Origin: Amycolatopsis sacchari
GTDB taxonomy: Bacteria; Actinomycetota; Actinomycetes; Mycobacteriales; Pseudonocardiaceae
NCBI RefSeq assembly: GCF_900114035.1
Contig: NZ_FORP01000006.1
Span: forward strand, 62,001-126,000
Direction of reading: 5' to 3'
Length of the DNA: 64,000 bases
The position numbers and the translations under genes are program-made. Positions 23,934 through 32,711 of this stretch are shown here, one piece after another. How positions within the stretch are numbered: position 1 is the stretch's first letter; each line of letters begins with the position of its first letter. Below the pieces are notes generated by a model. That model saw nothing but the letters and a program-made list of their open reading frames with translations. It searched no databases and was not told the origin of the DNA.

Positions 23934-25760
23934 TCAGCCCTGGTCGCGGATGGTGCGGATGTGGGACAACAGCTGTTCGGCCCGGTCACGGCCCTCCGCG
24001 GTCTCGCGGATCCGCCGGTTCAGCTCGGCGAGCCGGCGGGACCGTTCCTGGGTGTCCATCTTGATCGCCTTGTCGACTTCCTTCAGCTCGGTCTCGATGG
24101 CTTCGATGCGCCTGCCCAGCGCGTCGTCGAGCGCGAGCGACAGCTGCTGCTCGGCCTCGATGAGCTGCTCGGCGACCAGCTGGTCGAGCGTCGAGCGCGC
24201 GTCGGCGATCGACTCCACGAGCCACTGCTTCATGTGCTGCTTGTCCGCGGCGTGCCGGCGCGTGCGCGCCATCCACCAGCCCGCGCCGAGCCCGATGACG
24301 ATCGTCGCGGGCAGCACCACCGGGTTCAGCAGGGCCACCCCGGCCAGCGGCAACGCGGCGATCTTGCCGGCGCCGACACCACCCGAGACGCCCATGAACA
24401 CCAGCAGCTTGTCCTCCGGCGTCGGCGGCCGCTTGTCCGGCGGGCGCAGCACCACCTGCGGCCCGCCCGCACGCAGGAACTGGGCGCGGATGACGTCCAG
24501 CTCCTCGGGCGAGAACAGGTCGGCGAGCGCGACGTCGGTGACGCGGTTGAGCCGGAACGCCAGCGTCGCCGAGACCCGCTGCGAGATCATCCTCAGCGCC
24601 GCGTCCACCTGCTGCGGCAGCGCCTGCAGCTGCTCGCGCTTGGCCGCCTCGATCTGCTGGCGGAACCAGGACTGCGCGTCCCGCATCTGCCTGCTCGACT
24701 CGTGCCCGAGGTCGACGCGCGCCCGCTGGATCTCGCCACGCAGCTTAAGCTGCCAGCCCCGCGTGGAGGAACGCCGTTCCACCGCGAGCTGGTCACGGCG
24801 CTCGCGCAGGGCTTCGGCCTCGGCTTCGCCGGAGGACAGCGCACGCTGCTCCGCCTGCAGCCGCGCGTGCTGCTCGCCCAGTGCCGTGGCGAGGGCGCGC
24901 AACGTGTTGGCCTCGCCGAGCATCGCCGACCGGCCGAGCAGCTGCTCCTGCACGGCGGTCTGCAACGCGATGACGCCCGACTGCTCCCGCAGCAGCACGG
25001 CCGCCTGCTCGTTCGGCGCACGGCCGGCCATCTCGAACATGCGTGCCGACACGGGGTGGAACGCGCTGTCGGCGAACCGCGGGGCGTGCTCCGCCAGCAG
25101 CCTCCGGTCGGCTTCGAGCACCTCGCGCCAGCCGCGGAACTGGTCCGTTTTGGACAGTGCGAACAGGACGGTTTCGACGCGGTCACCCGCCCGGCGCAGG
25201 AAGTCCAGCTCGCCCGCGGTGAAGGGGGCCGACGCGTCGACCACGAACAGCAGCGCGGTGGCCCCGGCAGCGGCCTCCATCGCCAGTTCACCGTGTGCGG
25301 CGTCGAGCCCGCCGACGCCGGGAGTGTCCACAATGGAGACCCGTTCGAGGATCGGCACCGGGCCCGTGACCTCGACGTACCGGGGCGGGAGCTGGCCCTC
25401 GGGCAGCTCGTGCGCGGCCGAGACCCACCGGACCAGCTCGCCGAGCGGGATGCCCACCGGCGCGAGCTGACCGGGGTAGCACGCCTGCGCCGACCAATCC
25501 TCCGCGTGGTCGAACACCAGGTACGTCGCCGTGGCCACGTCGGCGTCGACCGGGGACAGCCCCGGCGTCGCGAGCAACGCGTTGACCAGCGAACTCTTGC
25601 CCCGGTTGGTCTCGCCGACCACGACGACCGACGGTTTGCGCGGCCGGGCGCGGCGGACGTCCTCCACCCACTGCGCCGCACGCGGGTCGTTCTCCCGCAG
25701 CAGCGCCAGCAGGGCTTCGCGCGCCTGCTTGACCTGCGCGGGCAGGCTCGTGACCGTCAT
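23934..25760 (-). CDS. Dynamin-like GTPase (IniA-type)
   Basis: This 608-residue GTPase has G1 as VVGETNRGKSSLVN, G3 as SIVDTPGVGGLD and G4 as SKTD. A long helical region of coiled-coil character follows, interrupted near residues 440-490 by a hydrophobic stretch (LPLAGVALLNPVVLPATIVIGLGAGWW) that would form the membrane paddle, then more coiled coil to the C-terminus. It is a bacterial dynamin-like protein, probably remodelling or protecting the cytoplasmic membrane. Its ATG overlaps the stop of the GrpE-like gene by 4 bases, and it is the third gene of a tightly packed operon. Confidence 0.9.
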   Translation of the reverse strand: MTVTSLPAQVKQAREALLALLRENDPRAAQWVEDVRRARPRKPSVVVVGETNRGKSSLVNALLATPGLSPVDADVATATYLVFDHAEDWSAQACYPGQLAPVGIPLGELVRWVSAAHELPEGQLPPRYVEVTGPVPILERVSIVDTPGVGGLDAAHGELAMEAAAGATALLFVVDASAPFTAGELDFLRRAGDRVETVLFALSKTDQFRGWREVLEADRRLLAEHAPRFADSAFHPVSARMFEMAGRAPNEQAAVLLREQSGVIALQTAVQEQLLGRSAMLGEANTLRALATALGEQHARLQAEQRALSSGEAEAEALRERRDQLAVERRSSTRGWQLKLRGEIQRARVDLGHESSRQMRDAQSWFRQQIEAAKREQLQALPQQVDAALRMISQRVSATLAFRLNRVTDVALADLFSPEELDVIRAQFLRAGGPQVVLRPPDKRPPTPEDKLLVFMGVSGGVGAGKIAALPLAGVALLNPVVLPATIVIGLGAGWWMARTRRHAADKQHMKQWLVESIADARSTLDQLVAEQLIEAEQQLSLALDDALGRRIEAIETELKEVDKAIKMDTQERSRRLAELNRRIRETAEGRDRAEQLLSHIRTIRDQG

Positions 25761-26209
25761 CGCTTCGTGTACACCGTGACGACCGGGGCCCGCAGCAGCT
25801 GGTCGCGGTCGGCGAACCCGACCACCTCGGTCTCGGCGACCACGCCGTCCAGCGCCGGGTCGTCGGTCAGCACCGCGCCACCCGCCTCGTGCCGCGACGG
25901 GTCGAACCGCTGCCCGTCCGGGCGCACCGCCGTCACGCCGATCCCGGCAAGGCCCTGTTCGATGCGCTCGACCACGCCGCCGCTGCGCGCCCGGTCGAGG
26001 GCGTAGAGGCACAGCTGAATGAGCGCCTGGCGGTCGGCCAGCGCCCGCTCCAACAGCGAGTTCACGTCGTCGTTCGACGCGCCGCCGCCCGCCCCGGTTC
26101 CGTCGGCCTCCTCGATTAACTTCGCCATGTGCTCGGCCGGGATCTGCCCGGTCGGGTCCTCGGTGTCCGGGTCGGGTTCCCGGCGAAACCACGAAGGCAC
26201 TGCACTCAC
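25757..26209 (-). CDS. GrpE-like nucleotide-exchange-factor-type protein
   Basis: This 150-residue protein has an N-terminal acidic segment, a central helix (DDVNSLLERALADRQALIQLCLYALDRARS) and a C-terminal beta portion: GIGVTAVRPDGQRFDPSRHEAGGAV, then VVGFADRDQLLRAPVVTVYTK. The tail closely resembles the beta wing of GrpE (cf. GYRLGDRVLRPAMVTV). It is shorter than classical GrpE, and no Hsp70 is encoded beside it. GTG at 26209 overlaps the upstream dynamin stop (GTGA), and its own stop overlaps the next ATG (ATGA). It may serve a dynamin-associated chaperone encoded elsewhere or be a structural adaptor. Confidence 0.75.
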   Translation of the reverse strand: MSAVPSWFRREPDPDTEDPTGQIPAEHMAKLIEEADGTGAGGGASNDDVNSLLERALADRQALIQLCLYALDRARSGGVVERIEQGLAGIGVTAVRPDGQRFDPSRHEAGGAVLTDDPALDGVVAETEVVGFADRDQLLRAPVVTVYTKR

Positions 26210-27747
26210 CCCCGGTTCTCGCGCAGCTGTTGCCAGATCAGGAAGTACGCGCGGTGCACGACGTGGGCGACGCGGCTCTGCGCCGGGGTCGCGCCGAAGG
26301 ACGCGAACGAACGCCACCAGCCCGCCCGCTCCAGCGCGTGCGCCGCCAGCTCCGCCCTCGTGCCGCCGGGCAGGCCCAGCTGGGCGTCGAGGTCGGCGTT
26401 GCTGCCCACCCGCAGCACCTCCTCGGCCAGGTCCTCGGGCAGGTCCACCGCCCCGCCCGCGACCAGGGTCAGCGCCTCCAGCAACCGCAGCTGGTGCGCC
26501 TCCGGCCGGGCGAGCAGGACCTCGATCGCGTCGTGGACGCGCTGCCGCTCCGCCGGATCACCCGACGCGTGCGCGAGCGCGGTCACCGAGGCGAGCGCGG
26601 CGGCGGCCTTGATGCCGTCGGCGCGGGCGGCGAACACGACGTTGAGCCTCGCCCGCACCGCGGCGAGCCCCGACGCGTCGAGCAGGATGCGGCGCAGCGA
26701 CCCCGCCGGGATGTCCGGGTCGGCGCGGATCGCGTCGAGCGCGCGGCGCACGCCGTGCAGGTCGAGCTTCTCCAGCAGCCGCAGGCGCGTGCCGGCGGGC
26801 ACGTCGCACTCCCAGCCGGTGAAGATGTCCGCCGCCATCAGCATGGTTTCGAGCGTCGCCTCGTCCAGCGCCGCCAGCCTGCGCAGCGCCTCGGCGTCGG
26901 CGGAGGTGAACTGCCCGGACTCGGCCGTCTCGGCGAGCAGACCGATCACCGGCAGCACGTCGGCGACACGGGGTTTGAGCAGGGCGGCCTGCTTCTCGGC
27001 GAGGATCGTGGCGGCCTTCCACACGTCGTCGCCCGCGCCCTCCACGGACTCCGGCGCGATCGTGTCCGCCTTGTTCAGCACGGCGATCGCGTTGACGGGC
27101 CCCGCCTCGCGGCTCGCCGTGGCGGCCGTGAACGCCGCCAGCGCCTGGTGGTCGTCGGCACGCACGCCCTGTGTCACGACGTACAGCACGGCCTCGGCGC
27201 CGGCGACCGCGTTCCGCGAGGTGTCGTCCAGCTCGTCGGAGCCCTGGTCCTGCTTCGCGGCGCCCAGCAGCTCCTCCGTGCGCGACACCGACGCCGCGTC
27301 GAGCGAGCCGAGCCCCGGGGTGTCGATGACGGTCATGCCCTGCAGCACCGCGCTCGTCAGGTACGCCTCCAGGTGCGAGACGGCGGCGATGTCGAGGCCG
27401 AGGTCGGCGGGGATGCTGCCGTCCGGCGCGAAGGGCAGCACCTGCTTGCGGCCGTTGCGGAACACCACCTCGATCCGGTCGACCGTGCCGTACTGGAAGC
27501 GGGTGACCAGCCGCGTGCACTCGCCGACGTCGGTCGGCGCGACCCGGCGCCCGATCAGGGCGTTGACCAGCGTGGACTTACCGGACTTGATGCGCCCGGC
27601 GACCGCCACCTGCAGCGGGGCACCGAGCCTGCGGACCACCTCCGCGAACCCGGCCGCGGTGCGGGCGGACACCTGCGGCTGCAGCCGGCGGCACAACGCG
27701 GCCACCGACATCGACAGCGGGCCAGCCAGACGGCCCTGGTCCGGCAC
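26206..27747 (-). CDS. Dynamin-like GTPase (IniC-type)
   Basis: This 513-residue GTPase has G1 as VAGRIKSGKSTLVNAL, a switch T in GECTRLVT, G3 as VIDTPGLGSLD and G4 as LNKAD. The rest is helical, with no long hydrophobic paddle like that of its partner. Paired dynamin-like proteins of unequal type, as with mycobacterial iniA and iniC, are thought to work together at the membrane. GTG at 27747 is selected because GGAGGGG lies 8 bases upstream on the minus strand; ATG 27711 would still retain the GTPase core. It opens the operon dynamin, GrpE-like, dynamin. Confidence 0.88.
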   Translation of the reverse strand: MPDQGRLAGPLSMSVAALCRRLQPQVSARTAAGFAEVVRRLGAPLQVAVAGRIKSGKSTLVNALIGRRVAPTDVGECTRLVTRFQYGTVDRIEVVFRNGRKQVLPFAPDGSIPADLGLDIAAVSHLEAYLTSAVLQGMTVIDTPGLGSLDAASVSRTEELLGAAKQDQGSDELDDTSRNAVAGAEAVLYVVTQGVRADDHQALAAFTAATASREAGPVNAIAVLNKADTIAPESVEGAGDDVWKAATILAEKQAALLKPRVADVLPVIGLLAETAESGQFTSADAEALRRLAALDEATLETMLMAADIFTGWECDVPAGTRLRLLEKLDLHGVRRALDAIRADPDIPAGSLRRILLDASGLAAVRARLNVVFAARADGIKAAAALASVTALAHASGDPAERQRVHDAIEVLLARPEAHQLRLLEALTLVAGGAVDLPEDLAEEVLRVGSNADLDAQLGLPGGTRAELAAHALERAGWWRSFASFGATPAQSRVAHVVHRAYFLIWQQLRENRG

Positions 27748-27868
27748 GACGCGCCCCCCTCCGCAGTTCTCCGGAACCGGATACTGCCACGCATCGTCCC
27801 GGAGTCCCATCGAAGGTGCTACCGCCGGCTGACGCGGGTGCGGCCCGCCCGCGCCTACCGTGGACCCC

Positions 27869-29047
27869 GTGCGCCGACTGAGTCTCTGGATGCGCGCGCA
27901 TCCGATGGTGGGCGACAGCCTCCTCGCCGCGCTGCTGGCACTGCTGGACCTGCTGGTGTTCGTGATCGCCGCGAACCAGCAGCAGCCGGACGGCCACCCG
28001 TGGTACGTCGCCGTACCGCTGGACCTGGCGATGGTCGTGCCGCTGGCGTTCCGGCGGCGAGCCCCGCTCACCACCGCCTACGTCGTGCTGGCCGTGAGCA
28101 TCCCGCACAGCGTGCTCCAGCTGGGGTTCGGCAGCCTGTTCGCGAGCGTGATCGCGTTGTACACGCTGGTCGTCTACGTCGGGCGCAGGCAGGGGGCCTG
28201 GTACCTCGCGGCGCAGCTGGTCACGATCGTCGTGCAGACCGCGGTGACCTGGTCGACGCAGTGGGTGGTCGCGCTGATCGTGGTCACGGTGGCCTTCTCG
28301 TTCTGCTGGCTCATGGGCGAGTTCGTCGGCGCGCGGCGGGCGTACCACGCGGAGGTCGAGGCACGGCTGCACCTGCTGGAGACCGAACGCGACCACGCCA
28401 GCCGCATCGCCGTCGCCGTGGAGCGGGGGCGCATCGCGCGTGAACTGCACGACGTGGTGGCGCACGCGGTCAGCGTGATCGTCGTGCAGGCGGACGGCGC
28501 GTCGTACGCGCTGCGCTCGAACCCGGAGCTGGCGGAACGCGCCGTGCAGACGATCTCGGCCACCGGCCGGGAGGCGCTGGCCGAGCTGCGCAGGCTGCTG
28601 CAGGTCCTGCGCGACGAGGACGCCGGCGTGCCCCGCATCCCGCAGCCCGACGCCGAGTCGCTCGCCGAGCTGGCCGAACGCGTGCGGCAGGCGGGGGTGC
28701 CGGTGCGACTGGAGATCGAGGGCACGCTGACCGGGCTGCCCGCCGGGGTCTCGCTCGGGGTGTACCGGATCGTGCAGGAGTCGCTGACCAACACGCTCAA
28801 GCACGCCGGGCGCGGGGCGCGGGCGCACGTGCGCGTCGAACGCGGTGAGGACGTCGTCGAGGTCGTGGTCACCGACGACGGGGCGGGCCGGCTGCTGGTG
28901 CCCGCGGAACGGCCGCTGCCGGGCGGCAACGGGGTGATCGGGATGCGCGAGCGGACCCACGTCTACGGGGGCTCGCTCGAGGTCGGCCCGGTGCCCGGCG
29001 GTGGGTGGCGGGTGCACGCGACGCTGCCCGTTAGGTTGACGCCGTGA
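27869..29047 (+). CDS. NarL-type sensor histidine kinase
   Basis: This 392-residue protein has five to six N-terminal membrane helices (residues ~15-155), a short coiled coil, a HisKA_3 dimerisation/phosphoacceptor segment GRIARELHDVVAHAVSVIVVQ and a HATPase domain (VQESLTNTLKHAG, TDDGAG, GGNGVIGMRERTHVYGG). It would sense an envelope signal and phosphorylate the next gene's product. TACCGT (27856-27861) is 7 bases before GTG 27869, so this start is preferred to GTG 27860. It overlaps the response regulator gene by 4 bases (GTGA). Confidence 0.93.
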   Translation: MRRLSLWMRAHPMVGDSLLAALLALLDLLVFVIAANQQQPDGHPWYVAVPLDLAMVVPLAFRRRAPLTTAYVVLAVSIPHSVLQLGFGSLFASVIALYTLVVYVGRRQGAWYLAAQLVTIVVQTAVTWSTQWVVALIVVTVAFSFCWLMGEFVGARRAYHAEVEARLHLLETERDHASRIAVAVERGRIARELHDVVAHAVSVIVVQADGASYALRSNPELAERAVQTISATGREALAELRRLLQVLRDEDAGVPRIPQPDAESLAELAERVRQAGVPVRLEIEGTLTGLPAGVSLGVYRIVQESLTNTLKHAGRGARAHVRVERGEDVVEVVVTDDGAGRLLVPAERPLPGGNGVIGMRERTHVYGGSLEVGPVPGGGWRVHATLPVRLTP

Positions 29048-29694
29048 TCAGGGTGGTGGTGGTCGACGACCAGGAGCTGATGCGGGCCGGGTTCCGCATG
29101 GTGCTCGGCGCGCAGGAGGGCATCGAGCTCGTCGGGGAGGCCGGTGACGGCGCGGAGGCGGTGCGGCTCGCCGAAGAACTGCGGCCGGACGTCGTGCTGA
29201 TGGACGTGCGGATGCCCGTGCTCGACGGCGTCGAGGCGACGAAGCGGATCGTCGCGGCCGGGACCGCCCGCGTGCTCGTGATGACGACGTTCGACCTGGA
29301 CGAGTACGTGTACGCGGCGCTGCAGGGCGGCGCGAGCGGGTTCCTGCTGAAGGACACGCCGCCGGCGCACCTGGTGTCCGCCCTGCACGCCGTGGCCAGC
29401 GGGGACGCGGTGGTCTCGCCGTCGGTGACCCGGCGCCTGCTGGACCGGTTCGTCAGCGCGGGCGCGCCACGGGACGAATCGGTGCTGGACGTGCTGACCG
29501 ACCGGGAGCGCGAGGTGCTCGTGTTGATCGGGAAAGGCCTGTCGAACGTCGAAATCGCGGAAAAGCTGTTCCTCTCCGAGGCGACGGTGAAAACCCACGT
29601 CGGCCGCATTCTGGCGAAACTCGGACTGCGCGACCGCGTGCAGGCGGTCGTCCTCACGTACGAGACGGGCCTGATCCGGCCCGGTCAGGGCTGA
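29044..29694 (+). CDS. NarL/LuxR-family response regulator
   Basis: This 216-residue protein has a receiver domain with acidic pair D8-D9, phosphoacceptor D54 (VVLMDVRMP), T in MTTFD and K in FLLKD, then a LuxR helix-turn-helix (LTDREREVLVLIGKGLSNVEIAEKLFLSEATVKTHVGRILAKLGLRDR). It is the cognate partner of the preceding kinase (4-base overlap). The ABC transporter at 30118-31841 is a plausible target. Confidence 0.95.
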   Translation: MIRVVVVDDQELMRAGFRMVLGAQEGIELVGEAGDGAEAVRLAEELRPDVVLMDVRMPVLDGVEATKRIVAAGTARVLVMTTFDLDEYVYAALQGGASGFLLKDTPPAHLVSALHAVASGDAVVSPSVTRRLLDRFVSAGAPRDESVLDVLTDREREVLVLIGKGLSNVEIAEKLFLSEATVKTHVGRILAKLGLRDRVQAVVLTYETGLIRPGQG

Positions 29695-29719
29695 CGAACC
29701 CGGTTCTGATCTGTCCCGC

Positions 29720-29944
29720 GTGCGGGGCTCCTGGCTGCACCAGGTGTTCGACTGCCTGCACTGCGGTGCGGAAATGAGCGTCCCCGAGCGCGCTTTGGTC
29801 CCTGGCCAGGCCATGCACGTCGCTTGTGGCCGCTGCGGCGGGAGCACGGAGATCCCCAGCAGCGTCTGGTGCCCCGAATGTGGCCGGAACATCCGCAAGG
29901 AGGGCGTCGCCGCGCATTTGCGGAACATCTCAGGGCGCGGATGA
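29720..29944 (+). CDS. Small zinc-ribbon protein, unknown function
   Basis: This 74-residue ORF has three CxxC knuckles (CLHC, CGRC, CPEC) and a final basic helix with His (GVAAHLRNIS), enough ligands for one or two zinc ribbons. GTG at 29720 has TGATCT 7 bases upstream, a weak leaderless signal. It lies between a two-component system and an ABC transporter on the same strand. I do not recognise the family; the cysteine spacing argues that it is a real gene. Confidence 0.6.
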   Translation: MRGSWLHQVFDCLHCGAEMSVPERALVPGQAMHVACGRCGGSTEIPSSVWCPECGRNIRKEGVAAHLRNISGRG

Positions 29945-30117
29945 CGAAAGCTCAGGGGTCACTCAGGGTCATTCCCGATCGCGGGGGAGGGCCGGGCAGG
30001 GGAAGCTACTACCGCAGTCGGGTGGAAGTTCGACCTCCAGGATGACGCGCCGGCACCGCCCGATCCGAAAAGATGTGGCACGAGGGGCAATCGAAGGCCT
30101 GACACAGGGGAGCAGTC

Positions 30118-31059
30118 ATGATCGAGGCACAAGGCCTCACCAAGCGATACGGCAAGACGCTGGCCGTGGACAACCTGTCGTTCAGTGTCGAACCAGGCCG
30201 CGTCACCGGCTTCCTCGGCCCGAACGGCGCCGGGAAATCCACCACCATGCGGATGATCCTCGGGCTCGACAACCCGACCGCGGGTTCCGTCACCATCGGC
30301 GGAAAGCGCTATCACGACCTCAAGTTCCCGCTGCGCACCGTCGGCGCGCTGCTCGACGCGAAGTGGGTGCACCCGAACCGTTCGGCGCGCTCCCACCTGC
30401 GCTGGATGGCGATGTCGAACAAGATCCCGATGCGCCGCGTCGACGAGGTGCTGGAGATCGTCGGTCTCACCAGCGTCGCGAACAAGCGGGCGGGCGGGTT
30501 CTCGCTGGGCATGTCGCAGCGGCTGGGCATCGCGGGGGCGTTGCTCGGCGACCCGGAGGTGCTGCTGTTCGACGAGCCGGTGAACGGGCTGGACCCGGAG
30601 GGCATCCTCTGGATCCGCAAGTTCATGCACCGCCTCGCCGACGAGGGGCGGACGGTGTTCGTGTCCAGCCACCTGCTGTCGGAGATGGCGCTGACCGCGA
30701 GCAACCTGGTGGTCATCGGCAAGGGCAGGCTCATCTCGCAGAGCACCACCCAGCAGTTCGTCGCCCGCGCCGCGGACAACACGGTGAAGGTGCGCAGCCC
30801 GCACCTCGATCGGCTGCGGCCCGTGCTCGAACGGGCGGGCGCCTCGCTCACGGACAACGACGGCGGCGTGCTCGTGTCCGGAATGGACAGTGACAAGATC
30901 GGTGAGCTGGCCGCGGAGAACGGCGTCGTGCTGCACGAGCTGAGCCCGCAGACGGGCTCGCTGGAGCAGGCGTTCATGCAGATCACCGGCGATTCGGTGG
31001 AGTACCACACCGGCCTCGAGGCCGAAGCGCAGCAGGTGCTCCGGACGAGCGCCGAATAG
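30118..31059 (+). CDS. ABC transporter ATP-binding protein
   Basis: This 313-residue ATPase has Walker A GPNGAGKST, the signature FSLGMSQRLGIAGAL, Walker B VLLFDEPVNGLDPEG and the H-loop VSSHLLSE. The first ~220 residues are the nucleotide-binding domain; the rest is a C-terminal domain seen in bacitracin/lantibiotic-type exporters (BcrA-like). ATG 30118 follows AGGGGAG. A 14-base gap separates it from its permease. The upstream 173 bases (29945-30117) are non-coding and probably carry the promoter. Confidence 0.95.
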   Translation: MIEAQGLTKRYGKTLAVDNLSFSVEPGRVTGFLGPNGAGKSTTMRMILGLDNPTAGSVTIGGKRYHDLKFPLRTVGALLDAKWVHPNRSARSHLRWMAMSNKIPMRRVDEVLEIVGLTSVANKRAGGFSLGMSQRLGIAGALLGDPEVLLFDEPVNGLDPEGILWIRKFMHRLADEGRTVFVSSHLLSEMALTASNLVVIGKGRLISQSTTQQFVARAADNTVKVRSPHLDRLRPVLERAGASLTDNDGGVLVSGMDSDKIGELAAENGVVLHELSPQTGSLEQAFMQITGDSVEYHTGLEAEAQQVLRTSAE

Positions 31060-31073
31060 GGGAGACGAGAACA

Positions 31074-31841
31074 ATGACTCTGCTCGCAGTGGAACGCATC
31101 AAGCTGTTCACCACCCGCTCGCCGTGGTGGTGCGCGCTGATCGCGCTCGTGATCACGATCGGGTTCTCGGCGCTGGTCGTCGGCAACTCCGGCGACGAGT
31201 TCCCGGCCACCGTCGCGTCGACCCAGTTCGGCTACAGCTTCGGGATGGCCGTGATCATGGTGCTGGCCGCGCTGTCGGTCACCACCGAGTACCGCTTCGG
31301 CACCATCCGCACCACCTTCCAGGCCGTGCCGCACCGGGCGTCGGCGCTGCTGGCCAAGACGACCGTCGTCGCGCTGCTCGCGCTGGTCATCGGGGAGATC
31401 AGCGCGTTCGGCTCGTGGGCCATCGGCACGGTGCTCAAGCCTAACGCGGACCTGGCGCTCGACAGCGGGGCCGACTGGATCAACGTGGCCGGGGTCGGCG
31501 TGGTCTACGCGCTGGCCGCCGTCATCGCGGTCGCCGTCGGCATCCTGCTGCGGCACAGCGCCGGTGCCATCGCGCTGCTGCTGATCTACATGCTCGCGGT
31601 GGAGAGCCTGGTCCGGCTGATCCCCAGCATCGGCGACGACATCTACGAGTGGATGCCGTTCAACGTGGCCAACAAGTTCCTCACCGGCAGCGGCGGCGCC
31701 AACGCCGGGCGGGACGCGGCGGCGGGCGCACCGCTGTCGACGTCGCCGCTGGACCAGGGCTGGGCGCTGGTGTACTTCGCCGGGGTGGCCGCCGTCCTGT
31801 TGATCATCGCGATCAGCACCGCCAAGCGGCGCGACGCGTAG
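31074..31841 (+). CDS. ABC-2 type transporter permease
   Basis: This 255-residue protein begins LLAVERIKLFTTRSPWWC, the usual cytoplasmic start of BcrB-like permeases, and has six membrane helices. A central T-T-E-Y-R-FGTI motif (SVTTEYRFGTIRTTF) and an extracytoplasmic loop before the last helix are typical of ABC-2 permeases. It pairs with the preceding ATPase; export of a peptide antibiotic or lipid is likely but unproven. Confidence 0.92.
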   Translation: MTLLAVERIKLFTTRSPWWCALIALVITIGFSALVVGNSGDEFPATVASTQFGYSFGMAVIMVLAALSVTTEYRFGTIRTTFQAVPHRASALLAKTTVVALLALVIGEISAFGSWAIGTVLKPNADLALDSGADWINVAGVGVVYALAAVIAVAVGILLRHSAGAIALLLIYMLAVESLVRLIPSIGDDIYEWMPFNVANKFLTGSGGANAGRDAAAGAPLSTSPLDQGWALVYFAGVAAVLLIIAISTAKRRDA

Positions 31842-31912
31842 GAACTCCCACAGGGGACTCCGGCGGACAGGCGCTGAAAAATTCGGGGAGCGCCCAGCCG
31901 GACAGGGGAAGA

Positions 31913-31950
31913 AAGGCCCGGGCCGCCATTCGGGGGGCGGCCCGGGCCTT
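31913..31950 (+). terminator. Terminator after the ABC transporter genes
   Basis: Perfect 15-base arms (31913-31927 and 31936-31950) enclose an 8-base loop. It ends the ABC operon. The rest of 31842-32115 shows no gene. Confidence 0.85.
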
Positions 31951-32115
31951 CGCCATTCCGGGGGGCCGGTCATCGATTAATCCCTGGTGACCGTTAGCCG
32001 AATCAGGTTAAGACGTCGTTAATGATCTGTGTTGGGGGCCACAGGAAGCAGACATGGGGGGATTGACCAGGGAATATGGGTGTCACCACGTCAGGAAACC
32101 CGATGGAGGTGACCC

Positions 32116-32691
32116 TTGACGGTGGAAATCGGACGAGAGATCGCCATTCCCGTTCCCGCTCCGCGCACTGCCGCGCACCCCCCGCTTCTCGAACCGCTGG
32201 ACGGCCTGCAGTGGTCCCACGCGATCGAGCTGCCCCGTGACGCCGCGATGGCGGCCAGACCGGCGGAGATCCGCCGCGCCTGGATCCACCGCGCCCCGGA
32301 GAGCGAGGTGCTGAGCCTCTACCGCGCGGTGTCCGCGAGCGGGGAGCAGATCCCCTGTCCGTGGTGGCTGCGCGCGCTGGCCGAGGGCAGGCTCGCCACC
32401 CGCGCGGACGGGTTCCGCGTCGAGGACCGCGTGGCGCAGCTGCTGGCGCGGCGCCCGGGCTGGGAGTACGTGCCGTGGGTCGCCGACGGCGAGTCCGGGT
32501 ACTGGGAGTTCGTGCCCTCCGAGCGCGGCCGGTCGGGGCACCACATCCCCACGACGTTGCTGCACACCAGCAGGCACGACGGCTGGATCGACGTGCTGCC
32601 CGCGCACAGCGGCACCACCCCGGCACCGATCGCGGTCGCGGGCCTGGCCGGGCTGCGCTCCCGCCTGGGGGAGTTCGAAGCGGTGCGTTAG
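32116..32691 (+). CDS. Hypothetical soluble protein, 191 residues
   Basis: I do not recognise this family. The protein has no signal peptide or membrane segment. The N-terminal third is proline-rich; the centre is helical (EVLSLYRAVSASGEQIPCPWWLRALAEGRLATRADGFRVEDRVAQLLARRPGW-type sequence, with one Cys); a tryptophan-rich part follows (WEYVPWVADGESGYWEFVPSE). The TTG at 32116 is used because a strong GGAGGTGA site ends 3 bases upstream; GTG at 32122 is a close alternative. It lies between an ABC transporter terminator and trmB. Confidence 0.7.
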   Translation: MTVEIGREIAIPVPAPRTAAHPPLLEPLDGLQWSHAIELPRDAAMAARPAEIRRAWIHRAPESEVLSLYRAVSASGEQIPCPWWLRALAEGRLATRADGFRVEDRVAQLLARRPGWEYVPWVADGESGYWEFVPSERGRSGHHIPTTLLHTSRHDGWIDVLPAHSGTTPAPIAVAGLAGLRSRLGEFEAVR

Positions 32692-32711
32692 GGCCCGGCT
32701 AGTTTGGGCCT

